In this document: positions 35,629 to 44,612 of the stretch, in pieces
Layout of the letters: each line of letters begins with the position of its first letter
How positions within the stretch are numbered: position 1 is the stretch's first letter
Assembly (NCBI GenBank): GCA_963782605.1
Contig: CAWAKK010000009.1
Coordinates: 186,001-250,000, forward strand
Source: JBDTSW01 sp963782605
GTDB lineage: Bacteria > Actinomycetota > Thermoleophilia > Solirubrobacterales > 70-9
Length of the DNA stretch: 64,000 bases
Direction: 5' to 3'
Translations under genes and position numbers: made by a program
The notes under the pieces: model-generated
Database searches by the model: none
What the model was told of the DNA's origin: nothing
Seen by the model: the letters and a program-made list of their open reading frames with translations, nothing else

Positions 35629-36378
35629 GCCGGCGCCTCGGCCTGGCGGCCAACAGCCTTCAGGTAGACGTCCTCCAGCGAGGCTGCGCCGAACTCCCGC
35701 TTGAGGCCGTCGGGATCGGATCGGGCCACGATGCGCCCGTCGGTGATGAGCGCCACGTCCTCGCACAGGGCCTCGGCCTCCTCGAGGTAGTGCGTGGTGA
35801 GCAGGATCGTGGTGCCCTCGCTGTGGAGGCGGCGGATGTAGCGCCAGAGCTCATGGCGCAGCTCGATGTCCACGCCAGCCGTTGGCTCATCGAGGATCAC
35901 GAGCTGGGGCTCGTGCAGCAGCGCACGCGCCAGAAGTAGCCGCCGGCGCATGCCTCCGGACAGCTTGGGGGCCCGGACGTCCGCCTTGGCGCGCAGATCG
36001 AAGACGTCGATCATCTCGTTGGCGCGGTCGATGTGAGCGCTGTCGGGTGAGCCCGTAGTAGCCGCCGTGGTAGATGAGGGCCTCGCGGACCGTGAGGAAG
36101 CGATCAAGGTTCGGATCCTGCTCGGCGAGCCCCACCAGCCTGCGCGCGCCGAGCCCCGCCGCCGGCTCACCGAAGACGCGGATCTCGCCGGAGCTCACGC
36201 GGATCAGATTGCAGACCGCGTTGATCAGGGTGGTCTTGCCGGCTCCGTTGGGACCGAGCAGCGCGAAGAACTCGCCCGCAGGGACCTGGAGGTCCAGGTC
36301 GCGCAGGGCGATCGTCCCGTCGTCGTAACGCTTGTTGAGGCCCGTGATACGAAGCGCGGGCTCGGGTGCCTGGCTCAC
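35625..36378 (-). pseudogene. ABC transporter ATP-binding protein, one-base frameshift
   Basis: The ATPase is split into two frames. The N-terminal part has Walker A LLGPNGAGKTTLIN. The C-terminal part has the signature KLSGGMRRRLLLARALL, Walker B LVILDEPTAGVD, and switch TTHYLEEAEAL. The break is at a GGG run (36045-36047, plus strand); dropping one base gives YYGLTDSAHIDRANE, restoring a normal helical domain. The intact protein would be about 250 residues and of the DrrA/NodI type that exports drugs or lipids. It is coupled to the permease gene by ATGA. A similar intact pair lies at 57317-58998. Confidence 0.78.
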
Positions 36379-36408
36379 CCGTGGAGTATGCCCGCCTGGG
36401 CGTCCGTC

Positions 36409-37461
36409 CTAGCGAAGGCCCCTCATGAGGACCGCTGAGCCCACCGCCGGTGGAGCCGTGGCGGGCGCTGCCGGCAGAGGCGTCGACGTGCGCGGAGCGG
36501 GCGGGGGCGGGGGCTCCGGCAGGGCAGGAGTGGGGATGCTCGATGGGCGCAGGCGGTCGGCGAGCGCCCAGGCGGCGAAAAGCAGAGCGCCGATCGCGCC
36601 GGTGGCGGTGAGCAGGGCACCCGCCGCCGCAACGATCGCGACACCGTTGGAGCCCAAGATCAGGACGGCCGCAGCGGGCATCAGTGTCGGGCCGACCGGC
36701 AACAGCCCCATCGCCGCGGTGGTGATGAGCAGCGCGATCGCGTCGAGGAAGGAGATCTCGACCCCGAGACCCTCGAGCACGAGCCAGTTGCGGAGGGCCT
36801 GCATGGTCACGGCGAAGATGACAAGGGCGATGATCCGATTGCGTCCTTGCAGCCCACGCATCACCTCGAGGCCCTTCCAGAAGCCCTCCCGGCGGTCGCG
36901 CACGAACCTCGCCCCGCCGGCGATCGCCACGCCGGCGACCGTGAGGGAGATGAGGGGCACCCACCATGGGACGCCGAGCGGGCCGATCAAGGTGAACGAG
37001 AGCAACGCCGCGAGTGCGATCTCCACCACGACGATCGGCAGCTCCGCGGCAACGAGCACAGAGGCCTTTGGGCTCTTTGCCGGGGCCGACCGGCGCAGCG
37101 CGCCGATTCGCACCGCGAGCCCGAAGTTGGGGTTGAAGATGTTTCCGAGGTACCCGACGCTTGCCGCCCTGTAGAGCCGGCGCCGGCTCACGCGCCCTCC
37201 GGCCGCGCCGACGCAGACGAACCAGGCTTCGCTGCGCCCGAGGAGCCAGATCACCTGCAGCGCCACGGCGGCGCCGAGCACGAGTGGCGAAGCGTCGCCG
37301 AAGGCGGAGACGAAATCCTCGCGCTTGTCCCAGAGCCCGATGACGAGCGCCAACGCGACGATCGTGCTGCCCAGCACGGTGACCGCGGTGGGGTGGGCGC
37401 GCACCCAGGCACGCGCGCGCCCGAGTCGTGATGCGGGCTGCGACGAGCTTCGTGCGATCAC
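36409..37461 (-). CDS. LPG-synthase-type transmembrane protein (UPF0104 family)
   Basis: A 350-residue protein with about eight hydrophobic helices, similar to the membrane part of lysylphosphatidylglycerol synthase/MprF. Recognisable segments are YRAASVGYLGNIFNPNFGLA (R-x-x-x-x-x-x-x-N-x-x-x-P) and TTAAMGLLPVGPTLMPAAAV near the end of the membrane region. It may flip lipids, as MprF does. A proline-rich cytosolic tail follows from about residue 305. Start and neighbours give no partner, though a second such gene lies 0.6 kb away. Confidence 0.7.
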   Translation of the reverse strand: MIARSSSQPASRLGRARAWVRAHPTAVTVLGSTIVALALVIGLWDKREDFVSAFGDASPLVLGAAVALQVIWLLGRSEAWFVCVGAAGGRVSRRRLYRAASVGYLGNIFNPNFGLAVRIGALRRSAPAKSPKASVLVAAELPIVVVEIALAALLSFTLIGPLGVPWWVPLISLTVAGVAIAGGARFVRDRREGFWKGLEVMRGLQGRNRIIALVIFAVTMQALRNWLVLEGLGVEISFLDAIALLITTAAMGLLPVGPTLMPAAAVLILGSNGVAIVAAAGALLTATGAIGALLFAAWALADRLRPSSIPTPALPEPPPPPAPRTSTPLPAAPATAPPAVGSAVLMRGLR

Positions 37462-37559
37462 GACTGGCTGCGCGGCGATCCCGTCACGGTAGCGGCTTTG
37501 GGTGACGCGCGAACGGGTACACCCCTGGCGATCACCTCGCCAACCGAAAGGAAACGAGC

Positions 37560-38057
37560 ATGAGCACTGCCGTCATCGTCGTCCTCGTCATCGTCGTCCT
37601 CGTCCTGATCGCACTCGCTCTCGCCGCCCGGAGCAAGGCCCGCCAACGTGAGCTCGAGGGCCGTCGGGCGGTCGCCGGGGAGCATCGGGAGGAGGCCGCC
37701 AGCCGGCGGCTCGAGGCCGACAAGGAGGCGGCGGCTGCGGACGAGCAGTCCGCCCGCGCTCGCAGGGAGGCAGCCGAGGCCGAGGAGCGCGCCCGCGCCG
37801 CGGAGCGCCAGCGCGAGACCGCCGAGGCCCATGAGGAGCACGCGGCAAGCGTCGATCCCGACGCTTCGGAGCGCGAGGAGCGCGTGGAAGACGCCGAGCC
37901 CACGGCCGAGCCGCGAGAGGAGCGCCCGGCGGGTGGGGCGCCCGTGGCTGATACGCCCGAGCCGGCCAGTACCGAGCAGGCTCCTGGGACGTACGAGGAC
38001 CGGCCGGCGTCCACCGACGAGGAGTACCGCGACGACGAGCCGCGACGCACGGTCTAG
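37560..38057 (+). CDS. membrane-anchored coiled-coil protein of unknown function
   Basis: The 165-residue protein begins with one transmembrane helix (VIVVLVIVVLVLIALALAA), continues as a charged Ala/Glu/Arg coiled coil to about residue 100, and ends in an acidic, proline-rich disordered tail. It resembles no family that I can name. AAAGGAAACGAGC precedes the ATG. It stands between two genes for LPG-synthase-type membrane proteins and may be a scaffold at the membrane, but that is a guess from layout. Confidence 0.65.
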   Translation: MSTAVIVVLVIVVLVLIALALAARSKARQRELEGRRAVAGEHREEAASRRLEADKEAAAADEQSARARREAAEAEERARAAERQRETAEAHEEHAASVDPDASEREERVEDAEPTAEPREERPAGGAPVADTPEPASTEQAPGTYEDRPASTDEEYRDDEPRRTV

Positions 38058-38083
38058 GCAAAGGCCGCGGCCGTAGGCGCGGG

Positions 38084-38089
38084 TAGGCT
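38084..38089 (+). promoter_or_regulatory. putative -10 element, second LPG-synthase-type gene
   Basis: TAGGCT ends 9 nt before the TTG at 38099. It is one of five exact copies of this hexamer-start layout (or its TAGCCT variant) that I noted in the window. Confidence 0.42.
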
Positions 38090-38098
38090 GCGGAAGGG

Positions 38099-39220
38099 TT
38101 GGCTACCGAGACGCACGAATCCCGGCATGGGAGGATCGGCGACTACGTCGAGCGAGAGCTCGAGGAGCGGTTCGATCCCGACCGCGAGGAGGAGCTCGCT
38201 CGCGCAGAGGCGGAGATCGAGACCGACGAGAGCTCGGGACGAAGCATCCGCAAGACGGTCTTCTGGCTCGCCGTCACCGGTATTTCCCTGTACCTGGTGG
38301 CACCCAGCGTGATCGAGGTGCTCGGTTCTGCCGACAATCTCGGCGAGGTGCAGCCGTTGTGGTTCGTGGCGATGGCGGTCCTGCAGGGACTCTCGCTCTT
38401 CTGCCTCTGGGGGGTTCAGCGCATCGCCTTGGCCGACCCGCCGTGGCGCCCGGTCGTCGAGTCGCAGCTCGCGGGCAACGCCCTCTCCAAAGTCGCGCCC
38501 GCCGGAGGCGCTGTCGGCGGCGCGCTTCAGTACCGCATGCTGGTCGAGGCGGGAGTTGACAGGGCGCGAGCCGCCTCGGGGGTGACGGCCTCGAACCTGC
38601 TGATCTTCGCTGTGGTGCTCGCCCTGCCCGTGCTGGCGCTGCCCTCGTTCGTGCGCGGAGCGGTCGATCGAAACCTGATCGAGGCCACCCTGATCGGCGT
38701 CGGCGTCTTCGCCGTGCTGCTCGCGGCTGGGATCGCGCTCCTTGCCTTCGATGGGCCGCTGTGCTGGCTGGGCCGGACGATCCAACGGGTCCGAAATCGC
38801 CTTCGCCGCAGCTCGGAGCCGATTCGCCATCTTCCCGACCGGATGCGGCGCGAGCGCGACCGCCTGCTCGCCACCCTCGGCCCCCGGTGGAAGCTCGCGC
38901 TCGCCGCGACCGTCGGCCGCTGGGCGTTCGACTACGCCACCCTGGTGGCCGCGCTGGCAGCGGTCGGGTCCACTCCGGCGCCGGCGCTCGTCCTACTGGC
39001 CTTCTGCGCGGCGCAGGTACTCGCGCAGATCCCGGCGACCCCCGGGGGCATCGGCTTCGTGGAGGCGGGTCTCACTGCCACGCTCGCGCTCGCGGGCGTC
39101 GGCGCCGCCAACGCCGTGCTGGCGACGCTCGCCTACCGCCTCTTCAACTACTGGCTGCCGCTGCCGGTGGGGCTCTTCGCATTCGGCTCGCATCGGCGCC
39201 GAATGGCGACGGCCACCTAG
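38099..39220 (+). CDS. LPG-synthase-type transmembrane protein (UPF0104 family)
   Basis: A 373-residue protein whose first 55 residues are charged and cytosolic, followed by about eight helices. The membrane core has LAGNALSKVAPAGGAVGGAL and QIPATPGGIGFVEAGLTATL, the best-conserved segment of the family. Lipid flipping is a possible role. The start is TTG, supported by a TAGGCT hexamer 9 nt upstream. It differs from the protein at 36409-37461 in its termini, so the two probably handle different cargo or partners. Confidence 0.75.
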   Translation: MATETHESRHGRIGDYVERELEERFDPDREEELARAEAEIETDESSGRSIRKTVFWLAVTGISLYLVAPSVIEVLGSADNLGEVQPLWFVAMAVLQGLSLFCLWGVQRIALADPPWRPVVESQLAGNALSKVAPAGGAVGGALQYRMLVEAGVDRARAASGVTASNLLIFAVVLALPVLALPSFVRGAVDRNLIEATLIGVGVFAVLLAAGIALLAFDGPLCWLGRTIQRVRNRLRRSSEPIRHLPDRMRRERDRLLATLGPRWKLALAATVGRWAFDYATLVAALAAVGSTPAPALVLLAFCAAQVLAQIPATPGGIGFVEAGLTATLALAGVGAANAVLATLAYRLFNYWLPLPVGLFAFGSHRRRMATAT

Positions 39221-39229
39221 CCCCGGTAC

Positions 39230-39351
39230 GTGTGGCCTGCTCGAGCCTCCGACCACACCGCCGAGCTGGAGAAGCTCGCCAAGCTGCGCGACAAGGGAGT
39301 GATCACGGCCGAGGACTTCGAGGCGAAGAAGAACAGCTACTGGGTATTTGA
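39230..39351 (+). pseudogene. SHOCT-domain peptide, one-base deletion
   Basis: This region encodes a SHOCT helix pair, AELEKLAKLRDKGVITAEDF, but the frame is lost at the KK before its normal end. Adding one A to the AA at 39332-39333 restores KKKQLLGI followed by TGA, the usual SHOCT finish. The span is one base short of 41 codons, so a dropped A fits. The repaired peptide would be about 40 residues, starting at a GTG 9 bp after the LPG-synthase-type gene. SHOCT segments often mediate oligomerisation. A similar motif ends the protein at 42050-43408. Confidence 0.65.
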
Positions 39352-39408
39352 CGCCCGCTTGAGCGCTTGGTCGGGCTTCTCCTCCGTCCTCGAAGGCTCG
39401 GGCACCTG

Positions 39409-39810
39409 CTAGGCGCGGCGCGGCTGTCCGCCGTGGGCCACCAGCCCGTAGATCACCAACAGGTCGATCAGGAAGATCGCGAACCCGCTGAACGGGAAGG
39501 CGGTGATCCAGAACAGGACCACGACCAGGTTGAAACCGGCCGTGAGAACCCCGATCACTCGACCGAAGGGGTGCCGGTTGAAGATCGAGAACGCTGCGAT
39601 CAGCTGCACGATGCCCAACAGGGTGTGGATCCAGCCCCACGTATTGAGGTCGCTGAAGAGAACGAACCGTTCGTTCTCGAAAAAGAACGCCGAGTCGTCG
39701 ATCGCCGCGATCCCGTAGATCAGGTTGAGGACGCCGACCAGCCCGACCATGACGCCCGCGAAGGCGACCCAGCCGGTACCGGCGCTCGTGTCAGGCTCAT
39801 GCGTGCCCAC
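39409..39810 (-). CDS. four-helix integral membrane protein (DUF7144-like)
   Basis: A 133-residue protein with four transmembrane helices. It opens with TGWVAFAGVMVGLVGVLNLI, then IAAIDDSAFF between helices 1 and 2, and WGWIHTLLGIVQLIAAFSIF. This pattern of an actinobacterial DUF7144-type protein has no known function. The GTG at 39810 is chosen for AAGGAG a few bases upstream. It is divergent from the holin/phosphatase fusion gene. Confidence 0.62.
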   Translation of the reverse strand: MGTHEPDTSAGTGWVAFAGVMVGLVGVLNLIYGIAAIDDSAFFFENERFVLFSDLNTWGWIHTLLGIVQLIAAFSIFNRHPFGRVIGVLTAGFNLVVVLFWITAFPFSGFAIFLIDLLVIYGLVAHGGQPRRA

Positions 39811-39920
39811 GTGTGCTCCTTCTTTTCTTGGACGGCCACCGGGTCCCCGGCGCCTGGAGGCGGACGCTAGGCGCGCGTGCATCGGGGGGCATCGCCCCAA
39901 GAGGGTGATTTCTTGCGAAC

Positions 39921-39926
39921 TAGGAT
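39921..39926 (+). promoter_or_regulatory. putative -10 element, holin/phosphatase fusion
   Basis: TAGGAT ends 6 nt before the ATG at 39933, which leaves no room for a ribosome site. The transcript is likely leaderless. Confidence 0.42.
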
Positions 39927-39932
39927 GCCTCG

Positions 39933-42029
39933 ATGGTGAACGGGGAGACCAAAGGCCCACGGCGATTCGAGGGCCGGCGCATGGTGATCAGGGTCATCAT
40001 CGTGCTGGTACTGACGGCTGGCGCGCTGCATCTCCTGAGCGCCCTGCTGCCGGGCTTTGTGATCGAGTGGGAGGGATTCGCTCTGCTCGCCGCCGCGCTG
40101 ATCGGGTTGGCGAACGCGCTCGTCTGGCCCCTCTTGATCCGAGTGGCGCTCCCATTCACGGTCCTCACGCTCGGTCTCGGGGTGCTCGCCCTGAACGGGG
40201 CCGTGGTAGTGGCGGTCGCGCAGATCGATCCGGGGATGCACGTCGCCGACCTCGGGACGGGGGTGCTGATCGCGATCGGCATCACCGTGGTGAACACGCT
40301 CACCACCTCGCTACTGGCCATCGACGACGACGACTTCTACTACCGCAACGTGCTCAAGCGGCAAGCTCGTCGACACGGCGCGGCGGCCGCCTCGGATGTG
40401 CCCGGCGTCTACTTCCTGGAGATCGACGGGCTCGCGCACGGGGTCGTCCAGCGAGCGCTCCGTGACGGCCATCTGCCAACGCTTGCCGGCTGGATTCGCG
40501 AGGGCTCGCATCGCCTGCTGCGCTGGGAAACCGACTGGTCCTCACAGACGGGCGCCTGCCAGGCCGGTCTGCTGCACGGCTCGAACGACGACATGCCCGC
40601 CTTCCGCTGGTGGGAGAAGGAGCACGAGCGAGCGATCGTCACGAACCACCCGCGGGATGCGGCGGAGATCGAGCGACGACACTCAGACGGGCATGGCCTC
40701 CTGCACGAGGATGGCGCGAGCCGGGCCAACATCCTCTCGGGCGACGCGCCGCACACGCTGCTGACCATGAGCACCGTGCTCGACCGCGACCGGCCGGGGC
40801 GCCTTGGACGGGACTACTACGCGTACTTCTCGAACCCCTACAGCGTCACGCGGACAATCGCGCTCATGATCGCGGATATCGCCCAAGAGCTCTACTTCGC
40901 AGCCCAGCAGCGCCGTCGCGACATCCGCCCCCGCATCAAGCGCAGCTTCACCTACGCGTTCGTCCGCGCTTGGGGGACGGTGATCCAGCGCGACCTTCAG
41001 GTCGCCGCGGTGATCGGGGACCTCTACGCCGGCCGGCCCGTTGGCTACACCACGTTTCTCGCCTACGACGAGGTCGCGCACCACTCAGGCGTCGAGCGGG
41101 TTGACACGCTCAGCGTCCTGCTCCGAGTGGATCGCCAGCTTGCGCGGATCGCAGCGGCGGCCGAGGACGCCGAGCGCCCCTATCACCTCGTCGTCCTCTC
41201 CGACCACGGCCAGTCCCAGGGGGCCACGTTCCTAGACCGTTACGGCGAGACGCTCGAGGACATCGTCGCCGAAGCGTGCGGCACCGACCAGATCGAGGCC
41301 CAGGAGGCGCATAGCGACGAGGCCCTCTCGTACTTGGGGGCGTCGCTTACCGAGGCGAGCGGCGCTGGCGGGGCGGTCGGAGGCAGCGTCCGCGCCGCCA
41401 CCCGCTCACGCCGGGTGGACGGCGAGGTCGTGCTCGGCGAGGACCCCGCGCGAGCCGGCGGCTCCACGGCGAAGGTCGACGATGAGCCTCCACCGGAGCT
41501 CTCGGTGATGGCCTCGGGATGCCTGGGCCTGGTCTCCTTTCCGCGCGAGCCGGGCCGGCTCTCGATGGAACGCATCGACGAGCTCTACCCGGAGCTCCTG
41601 CCCGCCCTTCGGGGCCACCCAGGGATCGGCTTCATCCTCGTCCGCTCGGAGCGCGACGGCCCCATGGCGCTGGGCCCGCGAGGCTCACAGCGACTCTCTG
41701 ACGGGGCGATCGATGGGGCGGACCCCCTCGCGCCGTTTGGCCCGAACGCCGCCCAGCATCTTCGCCGCACCGACGGCTTCGAGCATTGCCCCGACATCGT
41801 GCTCAACAGCACCTACTGGGATGAGACGGACGAGGTCGCAGCCTTCGAGGAGCTGGTCGGTTCGCATGGCGGCATGGGCGGCGAGCAGTCCTACCCGTTC
41901 GTCCTGGCCCCAAGCGACTGGGCCCTCCCGGGGCGGCCGATGGTGGGCGCCGAGACGGTCCACCGACGGATGCGCCGGTGGCTCTCAGACCTCGGTCACG
42001 AAGCCTACGTCGGCGGGGCGGCCGACTGA
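39933..42029 (+). CDS. holin-like membrane domain fused to an alkaline-phosphatase-superfamily domain
   Basis: The 698-residue protein joins two modules. Residues 10-130 are four hydrophobic helices resembling mycobacterial phage-holin-4 proteins (LANALVWPLLIRVALPFTVL). From about 150 an alkaline phosphatase/phosphodiesterase-type domain follows. Its first metal Asp is in FLEIDGLAHG, a candidate Ser/Thr nucleophile in SSQTGACQ, further metal ligands in AYDEVAHHSG, and VVLSDHGQSQG. The extracytoplasmic domain might hydrolyse phosphate esters or phospholipid heads. The span from about 455 to 530 is less conserved. The substrate is unknown; catalysis is inferred from the ligand pattern. Confidence 0.78.
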   Translation: MVNGETKGPRRFEGRRMVIRVIIVLVLTAGALHLLSALLPGFVIEWEGFALLAAALIGLANALVWPLLIRVALPFTVLTLGLGVLALNGAVVVAVAQIDPGMHVADLGTGVLIAIGITVVNTLTTSLLAIDDDDFYYRNVLKRQARRHGAAAASDVPGVYFLEIDGLAHGVVQRALRDGHLPTLAGWIREGSHRLLRWETDWSSQTGACQAGLLHGSNDDMPAFRWWEKEHERAIVTNHPRDAAEIERRHSDGHGLLHEDGASRANILSGDAPHTLLTMSTVLDRDRPGRLGRDYYAYFSNPYSVTRTIALMIADIAQELYFAAQQRRRDIRPRIKRSFTYAFVRAWGTVIQRDLQVAAVIGDLYAGRPVGYTTFLAYDEVAHHSGVERVDTLSVLLRVDRQLARIAAAAEDAERPYHLVVLSDHGQSQGATFLDRYGETLEDIVAEACGTDQIEAQEAHSDEALSYLGASLTEASGAGGAVGGSVRAATRSRRVDGEVVLGEDPARAGGSTAKVDDEPPPELSVMASGCLGLVSFPREPGRLSMERIDELYPELLPALRGHPGIGFILVRSERDGPMALGPRGSQRLSDGAIDGADPLAPFGPNAAQHLRRTDGFEHCPDIVLNSTYWDETDEVAAFEELVGSHGGMGGEQSYPFVLAPSDWALPGRPMVGAETVHRRMRRWLSDLGHEAYVGGAAD

Positions 42030-42049
42030 GGGGAGGAGACCGCCCAGCC

Positions 42050-43408
42050 TCATCCTGACGCCAGGATCCGGCGCTTCTCCTCCGCCAGCTCCTCCTCGGA
42101 GAGCAACCCCGCGTCGCGCAGGGCACCCAGGCGTTCGAGCGCTGCGATCCGCTCCCCGGCCGGCGCGGCCGTCGTCGGGTCCGCGTGCCGTGACCCGACC
42201 GAGCGTTCCCGAGCGTCCCGCATGCGTTGCGCGAGCCCGTGAGCGATGCCCTCGGGCGACCCGGTCGTGACGTGGTCGGGAAACTCACGGATCGCCTGTC
42301 GCCGCAGCGCCTCGACCCCGATCGCCGCGAAGCAGATGAGCAGGATCGAGGGACCGATGCGGCTCGTTGCGACCACGGGGTCCCACCAAAACAGCAGCGC
42401 GAGCAGCACGGCCAGAGTCCCGTACGCGACGCTGGGCTTGCGCAGGTACGGGGTCATGGCCCTGCGGATGGATGTCGCGAACCCGGTGGGACCGGCGAGC
42501 CACGCAGCGAGCACGATCACGACCCCGTACGCGATCAGCGATTGCGCGGTCTCGTTCAGGAGCGAGGTGCCGATCTCCCAGGTGTTGAGCACGGGTCCCT
42601 CCGCCGCGGCCGTGCCGGTGAGCGAGGTCGTGAGGGCGTTACCCCCGGCGTTGCGGGCGATGAGGGCAATGATTCCGATGGCCACGAACGAGAAGCCCAC
42701 CAGACGCAGCGTCTCGCGCCTGTGTCCCCGCGCGAGGTAGATCGCCAGGGCGAACAGGGCGAGGGTCAGAACGGTCAGGAACCAGGCCAGGGTTCGCAGC
42801 GCCTTAACGCCTGTCTGGGCCGCGGCGAGCTGGTCGGACTCGAGAACCTTGATCTGACTCGCTTCAGCCGGCAGCTTCGAGGCGAGGTTTCCACCGACGC
42901 CGACATCGGCAGCGATCTCCGTGATCAGCTTTGTGAGGTCGAGGGTGACCACCCCGCCGGTGGTGGATACGAAGTCGCCCTCGTCGTCGAGCAGAGCGAT
43001 CAGCTTCTGGTGGGCGAGCCGGTTGGCGTCCTCCCAGAGCGCCTGGACCTTGGGACGCGAGAGAGCTTCGTCAGCGGCCCGATTGGCAAGCTCGCGCAGG
43101 CCCGCCGCGGCCGGTGCGGCGAGCGCCTGCGCCTGCGGCGGCAGCTTCGCCTCGATCTCGCCCTGCACGTCGACGTTGTCGAAGATCGCTGTGACGATGA
43201 AGTCCCCGACCGCATCCTGGATGGTCTCGTCCTGCAGCAGCTCGCTGCTCGTTCGCGTCCAGGTGTCGGTCTCGAGCGCCTGGCGCTTGACCCAGAGCGC
43301 CAGGACGGAGACGATGCCGATGATCGTCGCCAGCACGACGAGGATGATCGGAACCGCTCGTCCGCGCGGGGGCTTTGCCTCGGTGGGGGCGTGGTCAGGG
43401 GTCGCCAT
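42050..43408 (-). CDS. polytopic membrane protein with C-terminal SHOCT-like motif
   Basis: A 452-residue protein. One N-terminal helix (about 20-42) is followed by a roughly 170-residue external region (residues 45-210) beginning LETDTWTRTSSELLQDETIQ. Then come six helices and a charged C-terminus with LERLGALRDAGLLSEEELAE, a SHOCT-like segment. The front half resembles that of the PI-PLC-X fusion at 53547-55676. Function unknown. Its start overlaps the AI-2E-type gene by 14 bp, so it is the last gene of a three-gene operon. Confidence 0.62.
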   Translation of the reverse strand: MATPDHAPTEAKPPRGRAVPIILVVLATIIGIVSVLALWVKRQALETDTWTRTSSELLQDETIQDAVGDFIVTAIFDNVDVQGEIEAKLPPQAQALAAPAAAGLRELANRAADEALSRPKVQALWEDANRLAHQKLIALLDDEGDFVSTTGGVVTLDLTKLITEIAADVGVGGNLASKLPAEASQIKVLESDQLAAAQTGVKALRTLAWFLTVLTLALFALAIYLARGHRRETLRLVGFSFVAIGIIALIARNAGGNALTTSLTGTAAAEGPVLNTWEIGTSLLNETAQSLIAYGVVIVLAAWLAGPTGFATSIRRAMTPYLRKPSVAYGTLAVLLALLFWWDPVVATSRIGPSILLICFAAIGVEALRRQAIREFPDHVTTGSPEGIAHGLAQRMRDARERSVGSRHADPTTAAPAGERIAALERLGALRDAGLLSEEELAEEKRRILASG

Positions 43409-44612
43409 CTGGTTCCTCCTCTAGCAGGGTCTCCTGGGTCTCGGTCTCTGGATGGTCGGCGGCGGCGGCCTCCTCGTCGCTCGCGCGGGCCAGGTCGTCG
43501 GAGATCCGCACGACCGCCGACGTGATCGGGGCCGCGAGGATCAAGCCCACGGTCCCGAACAGGGCGCCGCCGGCGATCGTGACAACCAACACGGCGAGCG
43601 GATGGATGCCGAGCGCGGCTCCCATCGCGAACGGCTGCACCATCTGCTGAAGGACGCTGTTCGCGAGGAGCTGCAGCACGATCATTCCGCCCGCCGCCTC
43701 TGGACCGGCGCCTCCCAGGGCGATCAGCACCGAGAATGCCGCCGCGGTCCATGCGCCCAGATACGGGATGTAGGCGCCGACGAAGGTGACGACGCCGATC
43801 GTCCCGACCAGGGGGACGCCGAGGATCAGCGCTCCGAGCACCACGACCGCGGCGTTGAAGGCGGCGACGAGCGTCACGCCCAGGAAGTAGCCGCGAAGCG
43901 CCCCAAGGGTGCGCGTGCTGACGATTCGCGCCACGGGCCGCGGAACGCCGAGGTGGCGCTCCCCCCAAGCACGGATGGTGGGCCCGTCCATCAAGAAGAA
44001 GAAGAGGCTGAGGGCGGTCAGGCCCAAGAAGAACGCCAGCCCGGAGAGGGCGATGATCCCGTTGCCCACGCCGTTCAGCAAGCTCGAAACGGCGTCGGTC
44101 GTGGAGGCGCTGGCCTCCTGCTTCGCGGTTTCCGCGGTGCCGGCGTTTACGCCCGCGTCCTTGAGCCAGCCGGCGACCGTGTCCTTGGCATCGGTGAGCT
44201 GGCCGCTGATCGCTGAGATCTCGCTCGTCACCCCCGCCAGGATCGCGATGAAAAGTCCCACGCCGAGGGCAACGATTCCGAGCATCACGAGCACGGCGCC
44301 GATGGCTCGCGGAAGCCCGTGGCGCTGGAGCCGGGCGACCAGCGGCGAGGCAACGGCGGCGGTCACCGAGGCCGCGATCACGGGGGCGACAATCGTTTGA
44401 GTGAGGGTCAAGAGCCAGATGGCGCCTGCGATAAGAAGGGCCACCCCCACCAAGAGCCACGAGGTCAGACCTACATCGCGCAGCCACGACGGAGCGGCGA
44501 AGACGCTCGCAAGCGCCCCGGGCTCGATCTCGATGTACTCCTCCTCCGGGGCCGAGCCTGCCGGGGCCTCTCTGAGGCTCCGGCGGTGTAGCCGTGCTCG
44601 GAACCGGCTCAT
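43395..44612 (-). CDS. AI-2E/PerM family membrane transporter
   Basis: This 405-residue protein has the eight-helix AI-2E (UPF0118) layout. LTQTIVAPVIAASVTAAVAS lies in the first helix pair, a long loop with AGWLKDAGVNAG follows, and helix segments include YIPYLGAWTAAAF and the conserved late AAPITSAVV. Family members are exporters or antiporters; only a few carry AI-2 itself. The ATG overlaps the stop of the DUF2252 gene as ATGA. A charged C-terminus ends the protein. The cargo is unknown. Confidence 0.82.
   Translation of the reverse strand: MSRFRARLHRRSLREAPAGSAPEEEYIEIEPGALASVFAAPSWLRDVGLTSWLLVGVALLIAGAIWLLTLTQTIVAPVIAASVTAAVASPLVARLQRHGLPRAIGAVLVMLGIVALGVGLFIAILAGVTSEISAISGQLTDAKDTVAGWLKDAGVNAGTAETAKQEASASTTDAVSSLLNGVGNGIIALSGLAFFLGLTALSLFFFLMDGPTIRAWGERHLGVPRPVARIVSTRTLGALRGYFLGVTLVAAFNAAVVVLGALILGVPLVGTIGVVTFVGAYIPYLGAWTAAAFSVLIALGGAGPEAAGGMIVLQLLANSVLQQMVQPFAMGAALGIHPLAVLVVTIAGGALFGTVGLILAAPITSAVVRISDDLARASDEEAAAADHPETETQETLLEEEPDGDP

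Noticed and set aside
42227..43525. 432-codon plus-strand frame opposite the SHOCT membrane gene
   Set aside because: Antisense shadow; it crosses the boundary between two real genes.
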